From: Chloroflexota bacterium
GTDB taxonomy: Bacteria > Chloroflexota > Anaerolineae > J102
Reading direction: 5' to 3'
Length of the DNA: 43,911 nt
Assembly (NCBI GenBank): GCA_029782215.1
Contig: JAKOVD010000199.1
Coordinates: forward strand, 1-43,911
Positions within the stretch are counted from its first letter, which is position 1; each line of letters opens with the position of its first letter. The notes under the pieces were generated by a model. That model saw only the letters and a list, made by a program, of their open reading frames with translations, was not told the origin of the DNA and did not search any database. The position numbers and the translations under genes were made by a program. Of this stretch, positions 14,443 to 22,879 are shown piece by piece.

Positions 14443-16758
14443 TCAGCCTTCCAGCCACCGTTCTGCCTGCGCAAGCGCCTGTGCCATCGTCCACCGCCGC
14501 GCCGTCACCCACAACACCGTGCGGTCCGGTTCTGGTAAGAGGGCTCGCGCCGTGGCAAGACGCCTGGCGATGAGAGGCTGGTAGACCGGCGACAGCGGCG
14601 CGCCCTGTTCGCCCAAGCCCTCTTCGGCGGCCAGGCACTGCAGGGCCTCGCTCGCCTGTGTTTTGGTCGCGTGTCCGCCGGACAGCTTCAGTCCGGCCAG
14701 GGTGACCAGCCAGTAGCGAAACCGGCGCACGTGGTCGCGAGACGAAGGGAGCGCCTGGCGGAGCTCATGCCTGGCTAACTCGGCATCACCGCGGACCAGG
14801 GCCAATTCGGCCCGGTCCGTGTGGAGCATCGCCCTGGAAACACCCATTGCGCTGGGGGGCACGACCGCCAACGCCTCGTCGAACAAGGCTTGGGCGGTGA
14901 TCAGGTCGCCCTCTGCCCAGGCAATCTCGCCCAACTGCGTGATCGGAAAACCGGCGTCAGAGGGATCAGGATGCTGTCTGGCCAGATTGAGGCTTTCCCT
15001 GAGCGCGGCTTCAGCCCGCACAAAGTCGCCCTCCTCGATGTGGATGCGACCCATCAGGTTGAGCAGCCCGGCGATCTCTCCCGCCAACCCCGCAATCCTC
15101 GCCACTGCGATCGCCTGGTCGCCCAGCGCCAGGGCGGTGGCGAAATCATGACGCTGCCAGGCGAAGATTGCAGCCTGGTAGAGGGCATTGAATCGGATTT
15201 GAGGATCGACCGCGCCGGGGAGCGCCAGGCTGTCGCGCACCATCGCCAGACCCTCGTGCACGTAGCCCTGGGTCTCCCAATACCAGGACAGGCTGGCGCA
15301 CATTTCCAGGGCCGCCGTCGCCTGCTGCACCTCGATGAGCCAACGAAGAGCAGCAACATAGTTGTCGTAGTCCTCGGCGACGGCGCTGGCGCTGCGGGCG
15401 GGCTGCTGCCGAAGCTGTTGGTGAAAGTAGGCGGCATGACGCTGCTGGGCCTGAACCCGTTCCTCAGACCCTGACTGGCTCCACGCAAACTCGCGGATCA
15501 TCTCCAGCTGCCGCCAGCGCCCGCGTTCCGGCGCCAACAGACTGTGGTCGACCAGCTTCGCCAGCCAGTGGCGAGTTTCGGTGGTCGAGGCCGCGCAGAC
15601 GGCGGTCGCCGCCTCAAGGGCGAAAGAAGCTGTGAAGGCGCTCAAGCGCCGCAGACAAGCCTGGCTGTCTGGATCGAGCAGGACATAGCTCCAGGCGATG
15701 GCGCTGGCAAGCGTCTGCTGGCGCTGCGGCAGGTCCCGGGCCGGAGACCGGAACGCGTGCAGCCAGTCCCGATCGCGGCCCAACTCCGCCGCAAGCTCTT
15801 CCAAAGACAGCGATCGCAGCGTGGCAGCAGCCAGCTCGATGGCGAGGGAAAGCCCCTCCATCTTGCGGCAGATATCGGCAACAGGACCGGCTGTGTTGGC
15901 GTCGATGCGAAAGGTGGGTTGGTGCTGGCGTGCGCGGGCAACGAATAGCTCGACCGATTCGTACGTCATCAGCGTGTCGGGACCGGCGCCGGGTGGCGGC
16001 ACCGATAGCGGCGGCACGGGATACTCGTGCTCGCCGTAGACCTGCAGCGCCATCCTGCTGGTCGCCAGCACCTTCAGGTCCCTGCACTCGCGCAGTAGGG
16101 CTGTGACTTGCAGCGCTGCGTCCACCACCTGTTCGAAGTTGTCCAGCACCAGCAGCACTTTCTGATTTTGCCAGGCGGCACGGAAGCGCCGCACGAGCGA
16201 CCCATCGGCCAGCTCATGAATCCCACCGTGCCGGGCAATGGCAGACAGGACGTCATCGGGATCGACAATGGGCGCCAGGTCCACAAACCAGACGCCGCCA
16301 GGGAAATCGCCGAGGAGGTCCCCGGCAGCCTGGATACTGAGGCGAGTTTTGCCGATGCCAGGCGGACCGGTCAGGGTCAGTAAGCGCACATCGGGCCGGC
16401 GCAGCAGCGCCGTGACCGCTGGGATATCGTGTCTGCGGTCGACCAGTGAGGTCAACGGTGCAGGCAGGTCATTCGGCGTGGCCATCGCGGGCGCGCCAGA
16501 CAGGGGCGCCTCAGGCATTTGCACTGCCTGCCTGCGCGCGGCGCGCAGGAACGCCTCGCGTTCCTCACCCTTGATTTCCAGGGCATCGGCCAGCAGCCCA
16601 GCAAGCTCAAGTGAAGGACGGCGCTCATCCGCCTCGATCTTGCGCACGGCCGCCGCCGAACAGCCCGAGCGCCTGCCAAGCTCAGCTTGCGTGAGGTCAA
16701 GCGCCTTGCGCCGCCGCCGCAGCCAGTAGCCAAACGAAACTGGAATGGGCTCGTCCAT
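14443..16758 (-). CDS. XRE-type HTH / NB-ARC ATPase / TPR transcriptional regulator
   Basis: A 771-residue protein from ATG 16758-16756 (MDEPIPVSFGYWLRRRRK). Residues 8-65 are an XRE helix-turn-helix (LDLTQAELGRRSGCSAAAVR). Residues 100-400 are a STAND/NB-ARC ATPase with P-loop LTGPPGIGKTRLS (about residues 125-137) and Walker B LLVLDNFEQVV (about 200). The remaining half is TPR-like helical repeats (ALALGDQAIAVARIAGL, EAALRESLNLARQHP). These proteins act as signal-gated regulators in which ligand or partner binding to the TPRs controls ATP-dependent assembly. Upstream is a TTGCAC-N17-TACAAT promoter bracketed by the inverted repeat GTCACGC/GCGTGAC, which suggests autoregulation. A longer in-frame extension exists, but the promoter lies inside it, so it is rejected. 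It faces the lipoprotein and gingipain-like genes divergently and may control them. Confidence 0.88.
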   Translation of the reverse strand: MDEPIPVSFGYWLRRRRKALDLTQAELGRRSGCSAAAVRKIEADERRPSLELAGLLADALEIKGEEREAFLRAARRQAVQMPEAPLSGAPAMATPNDLPAPLTSLVDRRHDIPAVTALLRRPDVRLLTLTGPPGIGKTRLSIQAAGDLLGDFPGGVWFVDLAPIVDPDDVLSAIARHGGIHELADGSLVRRFRAAWQNQKVLLVLDNFEQVVDAALQVTALLRECRDLKVLATSRMALQVYGEHEYPVPPLSVPPPGAGPDTLMTYESVELFVARARQHQPTFRIDANTAGPVADICRKMEGLSLAIELAAATLRSLSLEELAAELGRDRDWLHAFRSPARDLPQRQQTLASAIAWSYVLLDPDSQACLRRLSAFTASFALEAATAVCAASTTETRHWLAKLVDHSLLAPERGRWRQLEMIREFAWSQSGSEERVQAQQRHAAYFHQQLRQQPARSASAVAEDYDNYVAALRWLIEVQQATAALEMCASLSWYWETQGYVHEGLAMVRDSLALPGAVDPQIRFNALYQAAIFAWQRHDFATALALGDQAIAVARIAGLAGEIAGLLNLMGRIHIEEGDFVRAEAALRESLNLARQHPDPSDAGFPITQLGEIAWAEGDLITAQALFDEALAVVPPSAMGVSRAMLHTDRAELALVRGDAELARHELRQALPSSRDHVRRFRYWLVTLAGLKLSGGHATKTQASEALQCLAAEEGLGEQGAPLSPVYQPLIARRLATARALLPEPDRTVLWVTARRWTMAQALAQAERWLEG

Positions 16759-16764
16759 CGTTTT

Positions 16765-16793
16765 GTCACGCGAATTGTAGCGGTCAGCGTGAC
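16765..16793. promoter_or_regulatory. Candidate operator: inverted repeat GTCACGC-N15-GCGTGAC
   Basis: The two perfect 7-base arms lie 22 bases centre to centre, two helical turns, and flank the -10 of the regulator promoter. A dimer bound to both arms would cover the -10 and the start site. This is the arrangement expected for autorepression by the adjacent XRE-type regulator. Confidence 0.5.
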
Positions 16794-16802
16794 CCTGTGC
16801 AA
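16774..16802 (-). promoter_or_regulatory. Promoter of the XRE/NB-ARC regulator gene
   Basis: Minus strand: TTGCAC (16802-16797), 17 bases, TACAAT (16779-16774). The -10 matches five of six consensus bases. The predicted start lies about nine bases before the ATG, so the mRNA would be almost leaderless, which fits the lack of a Shine-Dalgarno. Confidence 0.5.
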
Positions 16803-16861
16803 TCCGGCTCCTGCTAACCTGAACATCATCTCTCCCATCGTCTCTCGAATGATGGCCATAC

Positions 16862-16879
16862 CGGAACGTCTGAGTTCCG
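16862..16879. repeat. Inverted repeat CGGAAC-N6-GTTCCG upstream of the lipoprotein gene
   Basis: A perfect 6+6 palindrome whose right edge is 39 bases before the lipoprotein ATG. It could be an operator or a small hairpin. The N6 spacing differs from the GAAC-N4-GTTC form of LexA boxes. Confidence 0.35.
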
Positions 16880-16918
16880 CCGGCTGCATCCACAGATTCC
16901 GAATTCCGAGGTTGCTAC

Positions 16919-17437
16919 ATGACCCTATCAGCATCGCGAATGGTTGTTTTCGCTTCGATGTTGTTTCTGGTGGCCGCCTGCGGGGGCAGCCGCACGGCGC
17001 CCCAACCCTCTGCGGCCATGACGCCGATTACCCTGCCGCCAGACCTGAGTACACTGGACCTCTGCCAGGCTGTCCCACCGGCCGCCATCGAAACGGTGCT
17101 CGGCCACACACTTTCCGGTGCGCCACAGCGCTTCGCGTACGGCGGCGCTTCCGGCAGCACCGGCTGCCAGTACGACGCCGGCAAGGACGCCCGCGGCAAC
17201 GCCAGGTTCGCCTACGTAGCGCTCACCCCTGCTGCCGCCTTCGACCAACAACCGCTCTCCAAAAACGTCGGAGTAGCAGGCATCGGCGATGCGGCCTATT
17301 TCAACAACGGGCCCGATGCGCGGCAGCTTTGGGTCAGACTGGGCGACAAGGCGGCGCTCGTGGTCGCCATCGGGGACGAGGTCGACGAGCAAGGGCTGAA
17401 GACAATCGCCATGCTGGTAGCGAGCGCTCTCCGCTAG
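16919..17437 (+). CDS. Lipoprotein, DUF3558-like
   Basis: A 172-residue protein. Residues 1-21 form a lipoprotein signal with lipobox LVAAC (Cys21), followed by GGSRTAPQPS. The mature part begins LDLCQAVPPAAIETVLGHTLSG and continues with GSTGCQYDAGKD and a final AALVVAIGDEVDEQGLKTIAMLVASAL. This arrangement, with paired cysteines and the phrase pattern C...A...A...G...C.Y, is like the DUF3558 lipoproteins of Gram-positive-type bacteria, whose role is unknown. It should be anchored outside the cytoplasmic membrane. It lies 56 bases upstream of the gingipain-like gene on the same strand and is probably in the same transcription unit. Confidence 0.7.
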   Translation: MTLSASRMVVFASMLFLVAACGGSRTAPQPSAAMTPITLPPDLSTLDLCQAVPPAAIETVLGHTLSGAPQRFAYGGASGSTGCQYDAGKDARGNARFAYVALTPAAAFDQQPLSKNVGVAGIGDAAYFNNGPDARQLWVRLGDKAALVVAIGDEVDEQGLKTIAMLVASALR

Positions 17438-17493
17438 GCGGCTGCCCTGCGCAGTCACCGGGTCCGGTACTTTCACCCCGCACGGAGGCAATC

Positions 17494-20400
17494 ATGAACA
17501 AGCTTGTGAACCTGCTTATCCTCCTCGCTGTAGCGCTGTCGCTGCTTCCTGCATCAGCGTTTGCATCTGCACCGGCTGCGCTCTCCGAGCCTGCCGCCAG
17601 TGGCCAGAACGCCTTCAGCTTGGCTGGAGCCCGTCCCGGCGATGCCTTTCCCCTCAGCTACATCGAGGTGCCTTACTCACCTCAGTTGAACAACCTGTCG
17701 TCAGGTTTCACGATCGAAGCCTGGGTCAAGCGCAACGACGCCAACCGGAACGAGTCTGTCCTGTGCAATGACTGGGAACGATCCTACTGCCTGATGTTCC
17801 TGGGTGGCCACGTGCGGCTGCTCAGCAACGGCTTCGAGAGCAGGATGGACAGCCTGGGCGTGGTGCCCACAGGCGTATGGACACACATCGCTGCGACCTA
17901 CAACGCAGTCTCCGGCCAGCGAGCCCTCTACCTGAACGGCGTCCTGGACAGCACCAACTACTATCCAGGCGGCATCGGTGCTGCCAATGGTACGCCCGTG
18001 GGAATCGGCGCCGACATCGCTCACGACTACCAACAGAACTACTTCGCAGGCCTGCTCGACAATGTCCGTCTGTGGAGGAAGCCCCTATCAGGCGCTGCCA
18101 TCCGGGCAATCATGTTCCAGGAGCTTGACGCTTCGGCAGCCAACAACGGCCTGCTGGCCGAATGGCGCCTGAATGGCGACGCCACCGACGCCATCAACCA
18201 TTTCGACGGCGTGGTTCATGGCGGGTTCTTTGCCGCCGACGGCGCGATCCCCCATGACATCCGCATCCCCCAGCGCAGCGCTTCGCCCAGCGTGGACGGC
18301 TACTGCACAACCAGCGAATACCAGGGCGACACCCAGGTGATCGTGTCCAACGGCTCTCCGGAAGGCACCCCGCGCACCACCGCGCATCTGCTGCGCACGG
18401 CCACGGATCTGTGGATCTGCTTCGAGGGTTTGACCGTGCCCACCTGGTTCGGTGACAACTGGGCCGCCGTCTACCTCGATCCCGATCTGAGCCGCAGCCC
18501 GCTTGCACAGCCCAACGATTACACACTGGAACTGCGCAGCGACGGCTCAAAGATCGCGCGCGCCGGCGACGGCAGCGGCGGCTACACGCCCACGCAGGCC
18601 CTCAACGCCCAGTGGGACGGGCAGTACCGCGTCGTTGACACCGGTTTCAGCCAGATTCGCAATGCCGAGTACCGCATCAGCCTCGGCCTTCTCAATGGCA
18701 AAGGCGGCGTGTTCGGGCTGCGGCTGGCGCAAAACTGGATCGGCGGGACCGGCGACGACCGCATCTGGCCGGTCGTTTCTGGCTGGAACCAGCCCGCCAC
18801 CTGGAGCGCCGCCACCCTGGGCAGCCTGGGCCTACCACGGACCCTCACCGGGAAAGTCGTTTACCAGCCGCGCAGTCCGCTGGCCCAGCCGGTTGGCGTA
18901 GCGGGTGTGAAGGTGCATTTGATCGGCAGCGATCCGGGCGGCAGCAGCGCCGTCGTGGGCGTTGCCACCAGTCAGCCGGATGGCAGCTTTACCGTGGTGG
19001 GCGAGGACGACTACACACGGCACGTGCTGGAACTGGATCCGATGACGCTGCCCAAGGGTTATATCCCCTTGGAAGCGAAGGCCAAAGCGCCTGGTATGGT
19101 CATTGACCCGCGCACCATCACGATTGGCGCCACCGGAACCGGCGCCTTCGATGGCTTCACCTTTGTGCTCCGGGACGCCCTGCCGTTCCCGACGGATTTC
19201 ACCGCGGGCCCCTTTTTCCTCATCATCGCGCCCCAGGCAGTCATCCAGGCCGGCGCGCTCAACGACTTCGTGGATTTCAAGCGCCGGCTGGGCTTCCTGG
19301 TCGAGGTCGTCAGCATCGAGCAGGCCGGCCAGGGCGCCGGGCCTACTGACATTGCGCTGGTCAAGAACATCCGGAACTTTGAGATCAGCCGGTATCAAAC
19401 CTACGGCAGTCGTTTTCGCTATCTCATGCTGATCGGTACCAACCAGGTTCTGCCCTATCCGCAGGTAGAAGCAGGTGTAGACAAGGACTACTCGCAGGCT
19501 CCCGCGAACAACAACTGCCGCAACCCCCAGGCGACCGGGGCAGGTTCGGGCTGGCGCACCGACTGGTATTTCGCTGACCTGACCAGCAACTGGGACACCA
19601 ATGGCAACGGCTGCCTGGGCGATGGCATCTTCGGCGATCCCGCGGCGCAGGGGCGAAACGGGTACACGCCCGACAGCCGCAATGTGCTCAACCTGACAGT
19701 GGCGGTCGGCCGCCTCCCGCTGACCGATCCGGAGGCCGTGCGGCGCACGCTGGCCAACAGCATGGAATTCGAGCGCCGGGCCGCGGCTTTCAAGAACCGG
19801 ACCCTGTCGGCCATGAGTATGATGGATCTGCGCGGGCAGTGCTGGAAGAAGAATGAAAGCGGCGCCGGTGGCAGCTACGAGGTGCCGTGCGGCACAGGCA
19901 CTGACGGCGCTTACGTTGGCGAAACCATGCGCACCGGCTTTCAGACGGCCGCGGGATACAGCGTCGACCGCCTGTATGAAAACGAACCGGTGAATGTCGG
20001 CGGCATCCCCACCGGCGCGGCGGGCGTGATGACGCCGCACGAGGTCACACAGCAGAATGTCGCCACCTACTTGAATCAGGGCACGCGACCCTGGGACGAG
20101 ACGTACGCCTACGGTGTCGTCAACCTGGTGGGTCACGGCGACGGCCACGGTGTCTACCGCACCTACTGGCAAGGCGACCTCTTCCCCAACAACCGGCTTG
20201 ACCAGCCGAGCGAGCCAAGTGCCGGACACCCCGACGGCGTCAACGAGGCCGGCCAGACGACCATGCTCGACTACGACGATATGAACGCGCGGAATGGCCA
20301 GGCGCCCATCTACGTGGTGGCGGCGTGCAGCACCGGCAACTGGGCGGATCCGGTTAACTTCGGAGCCGAGATGCTGAGCCGGGGGAACGCTGTCGCCTGG

Positions 20401-22689
20401 ACCGGTGGGACGGGCGCCCTCCCCTACTCAGGAGGCTGGCAGCGACCCGGTCAGGGCGGCATGCAGGACATCAGCGCCAGCATCAACCGCCGCCTCATCG
20501 TGAACCAGATGCGCCTTGGCGACGCCGTCTGGCAAACGATGAGCGAGCACATGGCCGTGATCAAGCAGTCGCCTTGGCCGTACGGAGGCTGGTGGGTGTT
20601 CAACTACGACCTCTACGGCGACCCTACGCTCAGCTACTTCGGCAATGCCGGCGGCGACGCGACCCTGGCCGCCTGGCCCATGCTGCGGCAGAACAGCCGT
20701 GGCCTCGGCTACACCACCTTAACCGGGCCAAGCTTCCCCAAGCAACTCTGGCAGTATGACGCGCCAGCGAATCTTTCGCTTCCCGTGCGCACCTCGCCCG
20801 TGGTCGGCGCCGGAGGAGAAGTAGTTATTGCGCACAGCTTCATTGATGTTCTGCGACAGGGTCAGCTCGACAAACGCTGGGCGCTAAATGCGCCGGCGGT
20901 GGGTGCACCGGCCCTGACTACCGATGGCACGATCTACGCCGTGGATCGTCTGGGTTGGCTCTACGCCTTGACATCCAACGCTGAACGCTGGCGGCTTGAT
21001 CTGGGTGCAACGCCGTTGGCTGGGCCGGTGGTGGGGGCGGAGGGATTCATCGCTGTACCATTGGATGCGGCTGGCAGCGATTCGGCTGTGGCGCTGGTGC
21101 GGCCGGACGGCCGTCTCTACGGCGTACACGGCATCACGGGCAAGATCATGGGCGGACTGACGGCGGCTGCGAACCGCGCCCAGTATGGCACGACGAACAC
21201 CGGCCGCGTCTTTCGCCTGGATATGTTTGCCTCTTCCTGCGTCTCTTTGGGCGGCAGCGTCTTCGCCGGCTGCGCCGTCTACTCAAACCCGGCGCCGGCT
21301 GCGTACACAACTCCGCCGCTGCTTTACACCGACAGCCTCTTTGCCGGGCGCAGCGACGGCGCTGTGGTGAAGCTGAACATCAATACCCTTGCCGAGCAGA
21401 GCAGCTTCACGGGGTTCGGAGCCATCAGCAGTGGGCCAACTGCCGGGCCTGGCGGTCAGATTCTGGTGGGAACCGACAACGGCGTCCTCTACAGCATCTC
21501 ACTCAACATGGCGCTGCGGTGGCAGGCTAACCTGGGCGCGGCCGTCCGCAGCATCCCGGCCGCCTCCGCCGACGCCATCTATGTGGCCAACGGCGATTGG
21601 CTTCAGGCCTATCGCCCGCATACGGGCGAGTTGTTGTGGGTTTGGGCTTTGGGAACAGGCGCCAACGGCGGCTCGGCCGCGGTGGGCTATGGCCGCGAGG
21701 TCTACGTGCAGACCGGCCAGGGCCGGGTGATCGCGGTCGGCGAAGGCTGGCAGCCCAAACCCACCGCGATTGTCGCCAAGTCTGTCAAACTGCCGGACTC
21801 AGCGTCTCAGCCATTCCTGCGGGTGAGCTGGGCACTGGCTGGGTCGGGAACGCCAGGCGCCGCCTCTGCGGAAGGAGCAGCGACCGGTTACCTGTTGCAG
21901 CGCCGCACGGACGACGATGCCTGGGAGGACGTGGTCATCCTGCCAGCGGGAACGACCGCATGGGATGACACAACTGCCCAACCCGGCGTAAGCTATGCCT
22001 ATCGGGTGCAGGCTCTGGATGCCACCGGTAATGACTCCGAGTTCGCGACCACCCTTGACGAGGTGCGCAGCCTGCCGCTGCCGCCTGCGTCCCCCGCGCT
22101 TTCAGCGGTCACGCCGCTCGGCGCCGACAGCCTGCGCCTGACCTGGCTGCCTGCTACCGGGAGTGAGCAAGCCAGCTACCGTATCGAGCAGGGCAGCACG
22201 GCGGCTGGGCCGTTCACAGCAGTCGCCTCCGTTTCGAGCGAAGCCGCCAGCTACACAGTGTCTGGGCTGGACGCCAACACCACGTATCTCTACCGGCTGG
22301 TGGCGCTGAATGAGGCCGGCGAGAGCGCTCCTTCCAACACGATGGCGGGCACGACTCATTCCCAAACCCTGCCGCAGCCCCAGAATGTTCGCGCCGCCTT
22401 GTTAACCGATGGCTCGGTGCAGGTGTCGTGGGCTGGCGGACCCGTGAACACCCAGACAGTAATCGAGGTGAACCCGGAAGGATTGGCTGGATTCGAATCG
22501 CTGGGCGCATCCTCGGCTGCCGGGCCGTATACCTACACGCCGGTCAGCCCCGGCAACAATCGCTACCGGGTCAAATTCGTGCGGGGGGATGCCGAATCGC
22601 CTTACGGTGAGACAGCGCTGCGACTGGAAACACATGGCTATGCGCCAGGGACCTTGGCGAGGACATACTTGCCCAGCATCGTGCGCTGA
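17494..22689 (+). CDS. Secreted multidomain gingipain-like (C25) cysteine peptidase
   Basis: A 1731-residue protein from ATG 17494, preceded by GGAGG; a longer in-frame extension upstream runs through the lipoprotein gene and is rejected. Order: signal peptide 1-26; LamG-like lectin fold about 50-240 (GFTIEAWVKRNDANRNESV); CBM9-like domain about 265-445; carboxypeptidase-regulatory-like beta domain about 450-530; C25 peptidase about 565-1055 with His881 in LVGHGDGHGVYR and Cys945 in VVAACSTGNW, the expected His/Cys pair; an Asp/Asn-rich possible calcium loop DTNGNGCLGD; a PQQ-type beta-propeller about 1058-1425; three FN3 domains to about 1715; and a C-terminal end ARTYLPSIVR. It should be exported, and the LamG, CBM-like and FN3 parts suggest attachment to polysaccharide or cell surface. 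A perfect hairpin follows at 22721. Confidence 0.87.
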   Translation: MNKLVNLLILLAVALSLLPASAFASAPAALSEPAASGQNAFSLAGARPGDAFPLSYIEVPYSPQLNNLSSGFTIEAWVKRNDANRNESVLCNDWERSYCLMFLGGHVRLLSNGFESRMDSLGVVPTGVWTHIAATYNAVSGQRALYLNGVLDSTNYYPGGIGAANGTPVGIGADIAHDYQQNYFAGLLDNVRLWRKPLSGAAIRAIMFQELDASAANNGLLAEWRLNGDATDAINHFDGVVHGGFFAADGAIPHDIRIPQRSASPSVDGYCTTSEYQGDTQVIVSNGSPEGTPRTTAHLLRTATDLWICFEGLTVPTWFGDNWAAVYLDPDLSRSPLAQPNDYTLELRSDGSKIARAGDGSGGYTPTQALNAQWDGQYRVVDTGFSQIRNAEYRISLGLLNGKGGVFGLRLAQNWIGGTGDDRIWPVVSGWNQPATWSAATLGSLGLPRTLTGKVVYQPRSPLAQPVGVAGVKVHLIGSDPGGSSAVVGVATSQPDGSFTVVGEDDYTRHVLELDPMTLPKGYIPLEAKAKAPGMVIDPRTITIGATGTGAFDGFTFVLRDALPFPTDFTAGPFFLIIAPQAVIQAGALNDFVDFKRRLGFLVEVVSIEQAGQGAGPTDIALVKNIRNFEISRYQTYGSRFRYLMLIGTNQVLPYPQVEAGVDKDYSQAPANNNCRNPQATGAGSGWRTDWYFADLTSNWDTNGNGCLGDGIFGDPAAQGRNGYTPDSRNVLNLTVAVGRLPLTDPEAVRRTLANSMEFERRAAAFKNRTLSAMSMMDLRGQCWKKNESGAGGSYEVPCGTGTDGAYVGETMRTGFQTAAGYSVDRLYENEPVNVGGIPTGAAGVMTPHEVTQQNVATYLNQGTRPWDETYAYGVVNLVGHGDGHGVYRTYWQGDLFPNNRLDQPSEPSAGHPDGVNEAGQTTMLDYDDMNARNGQAPIYVVAACSTGNWADPVNFGAEMLSRGNAVAWTGGTGALPYSGGWQRPGQGGMQDISASINRRLIVNQMRLGDAVWQTMSEHMAVIKQSPWPYGGWWVFNYDLYGDPTLSYFGNAGGDATLAAWPMLRQNSRGLGYTTLTGPSFPKQLWQYDAPANLSLPVRTSPVVGAGGEVVIAHSFIDVLRQGQLDKRWALNAPAVGAPALTTDGTIYAVDRLGWLYALTSNAERWRLDLGATPLAGPVVGAEGFIAVPLDAAGSDSAVALVRPDGRLYGVHGITGKIMGGLTAAANRAQYGTTNTGRVFRLDMFASSCVSLGGSVFAGCAVYSNPAPAAYTTPPLLYTDSLFAGRSDGAVVKLNINTLAEQSSFTGFGAISSGPTAGPGGQILVGTDNGVLYSISLNMALRWQANLGAAVRSIPAASADAIYVANGDWLQAYRPHTGELLWVWALGTGANGGSAAVGYGREVYVQTGQGRVIAVGEGWQPKPTAIVAKSVKLPDSASQPFLRVSWALAGSGTPGAASAEGAATGYLLQRRTDDDAWEDVVILPAGTTAWDDTTAQPGVSYAYRVQALDATGNDSEFATTLDEVRSLPLPPASPALSAVTPLGADSLRLTWLPATGSEQASYRIEQGSTAAGPFTAVASVSSEAASYTVSGLDANTTYLYRLVALNEAGESAPSNTMAGTTHSQTLPQPQNVRAALLTDGSVQVSWAGGPVNTQTVIEVNPEGLAGFESLGASSAAGPYTYTPVSPGNNRYRVKFVRGDAESPYGETALRLETHGYAPGTLARTYLPSIVR

Positions 22690-22720
22690 GCAGCGCCCCC
22701 CAACGTTCTCTCACCAGCGC

Positions 22721-22757
22721 CGAGGTGCGGCGCACATCAGAAGTGCGCCGCACCTCG
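22721..22757 (+). terminator. Strong hairpin, probable terminator after the gingipain-like gene
   Basis: A perfect 15-base stem, CGAGGTGCGGCGCAC and its complement, with a 7-base loop (ATCAGAA), 31 bases after the stop codon. No T-run follows, so it would be an L-shaped terminator or an mRNA-stabilising structure. Confidence 0.6.
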
Positions 22758-22766
22758 CAGCGGGCT

Positions 22767-22772
22767 TATAAT
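22767..22772 (+). promoter_or_regulatory. Possible -10 (TATAAT) upstream of the biotin carboxylase operon
   Basis: A perfect TATAAT ten bases after the hairpin. The bases where a -35 should lie are inside the hairpin stem and do not resemble TTGACA. If used, the leader to the ATG at 22880 would be about 100 bases. Confidence 0.3.
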
Positions 22773-22879
22773 GAAGGAGCCATCCGCACACCGGGCCTGG
22801 GATCGGCAAGGTGGACGCCGGATGTTTACTGCTTTCTGCATGCCGTCCTGTATGCCAACGCCCGCCGCCTGACCCGTCC

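Noticed and set aside
16862..16879. LexA box
   Set aside because: The spacing between GAAC and GTTC is six bases instead of four, and no SOS gene is adjacent.
16759..16893. N-terminal extension of the XRE/NB-ARC regulator by 45 codons
   Set aside because: The promoter and operator lie inside it, and the HTH domain begins directly after the ATG at 16758.
16687..17493. N-terminal extension of the gingipain-like protein by 269 codons
   Set aside because: It overlaps the whole lipoprotein gene and part of the divergent regulator; a Shine-Dalgarno and signal peptide are at 17494.
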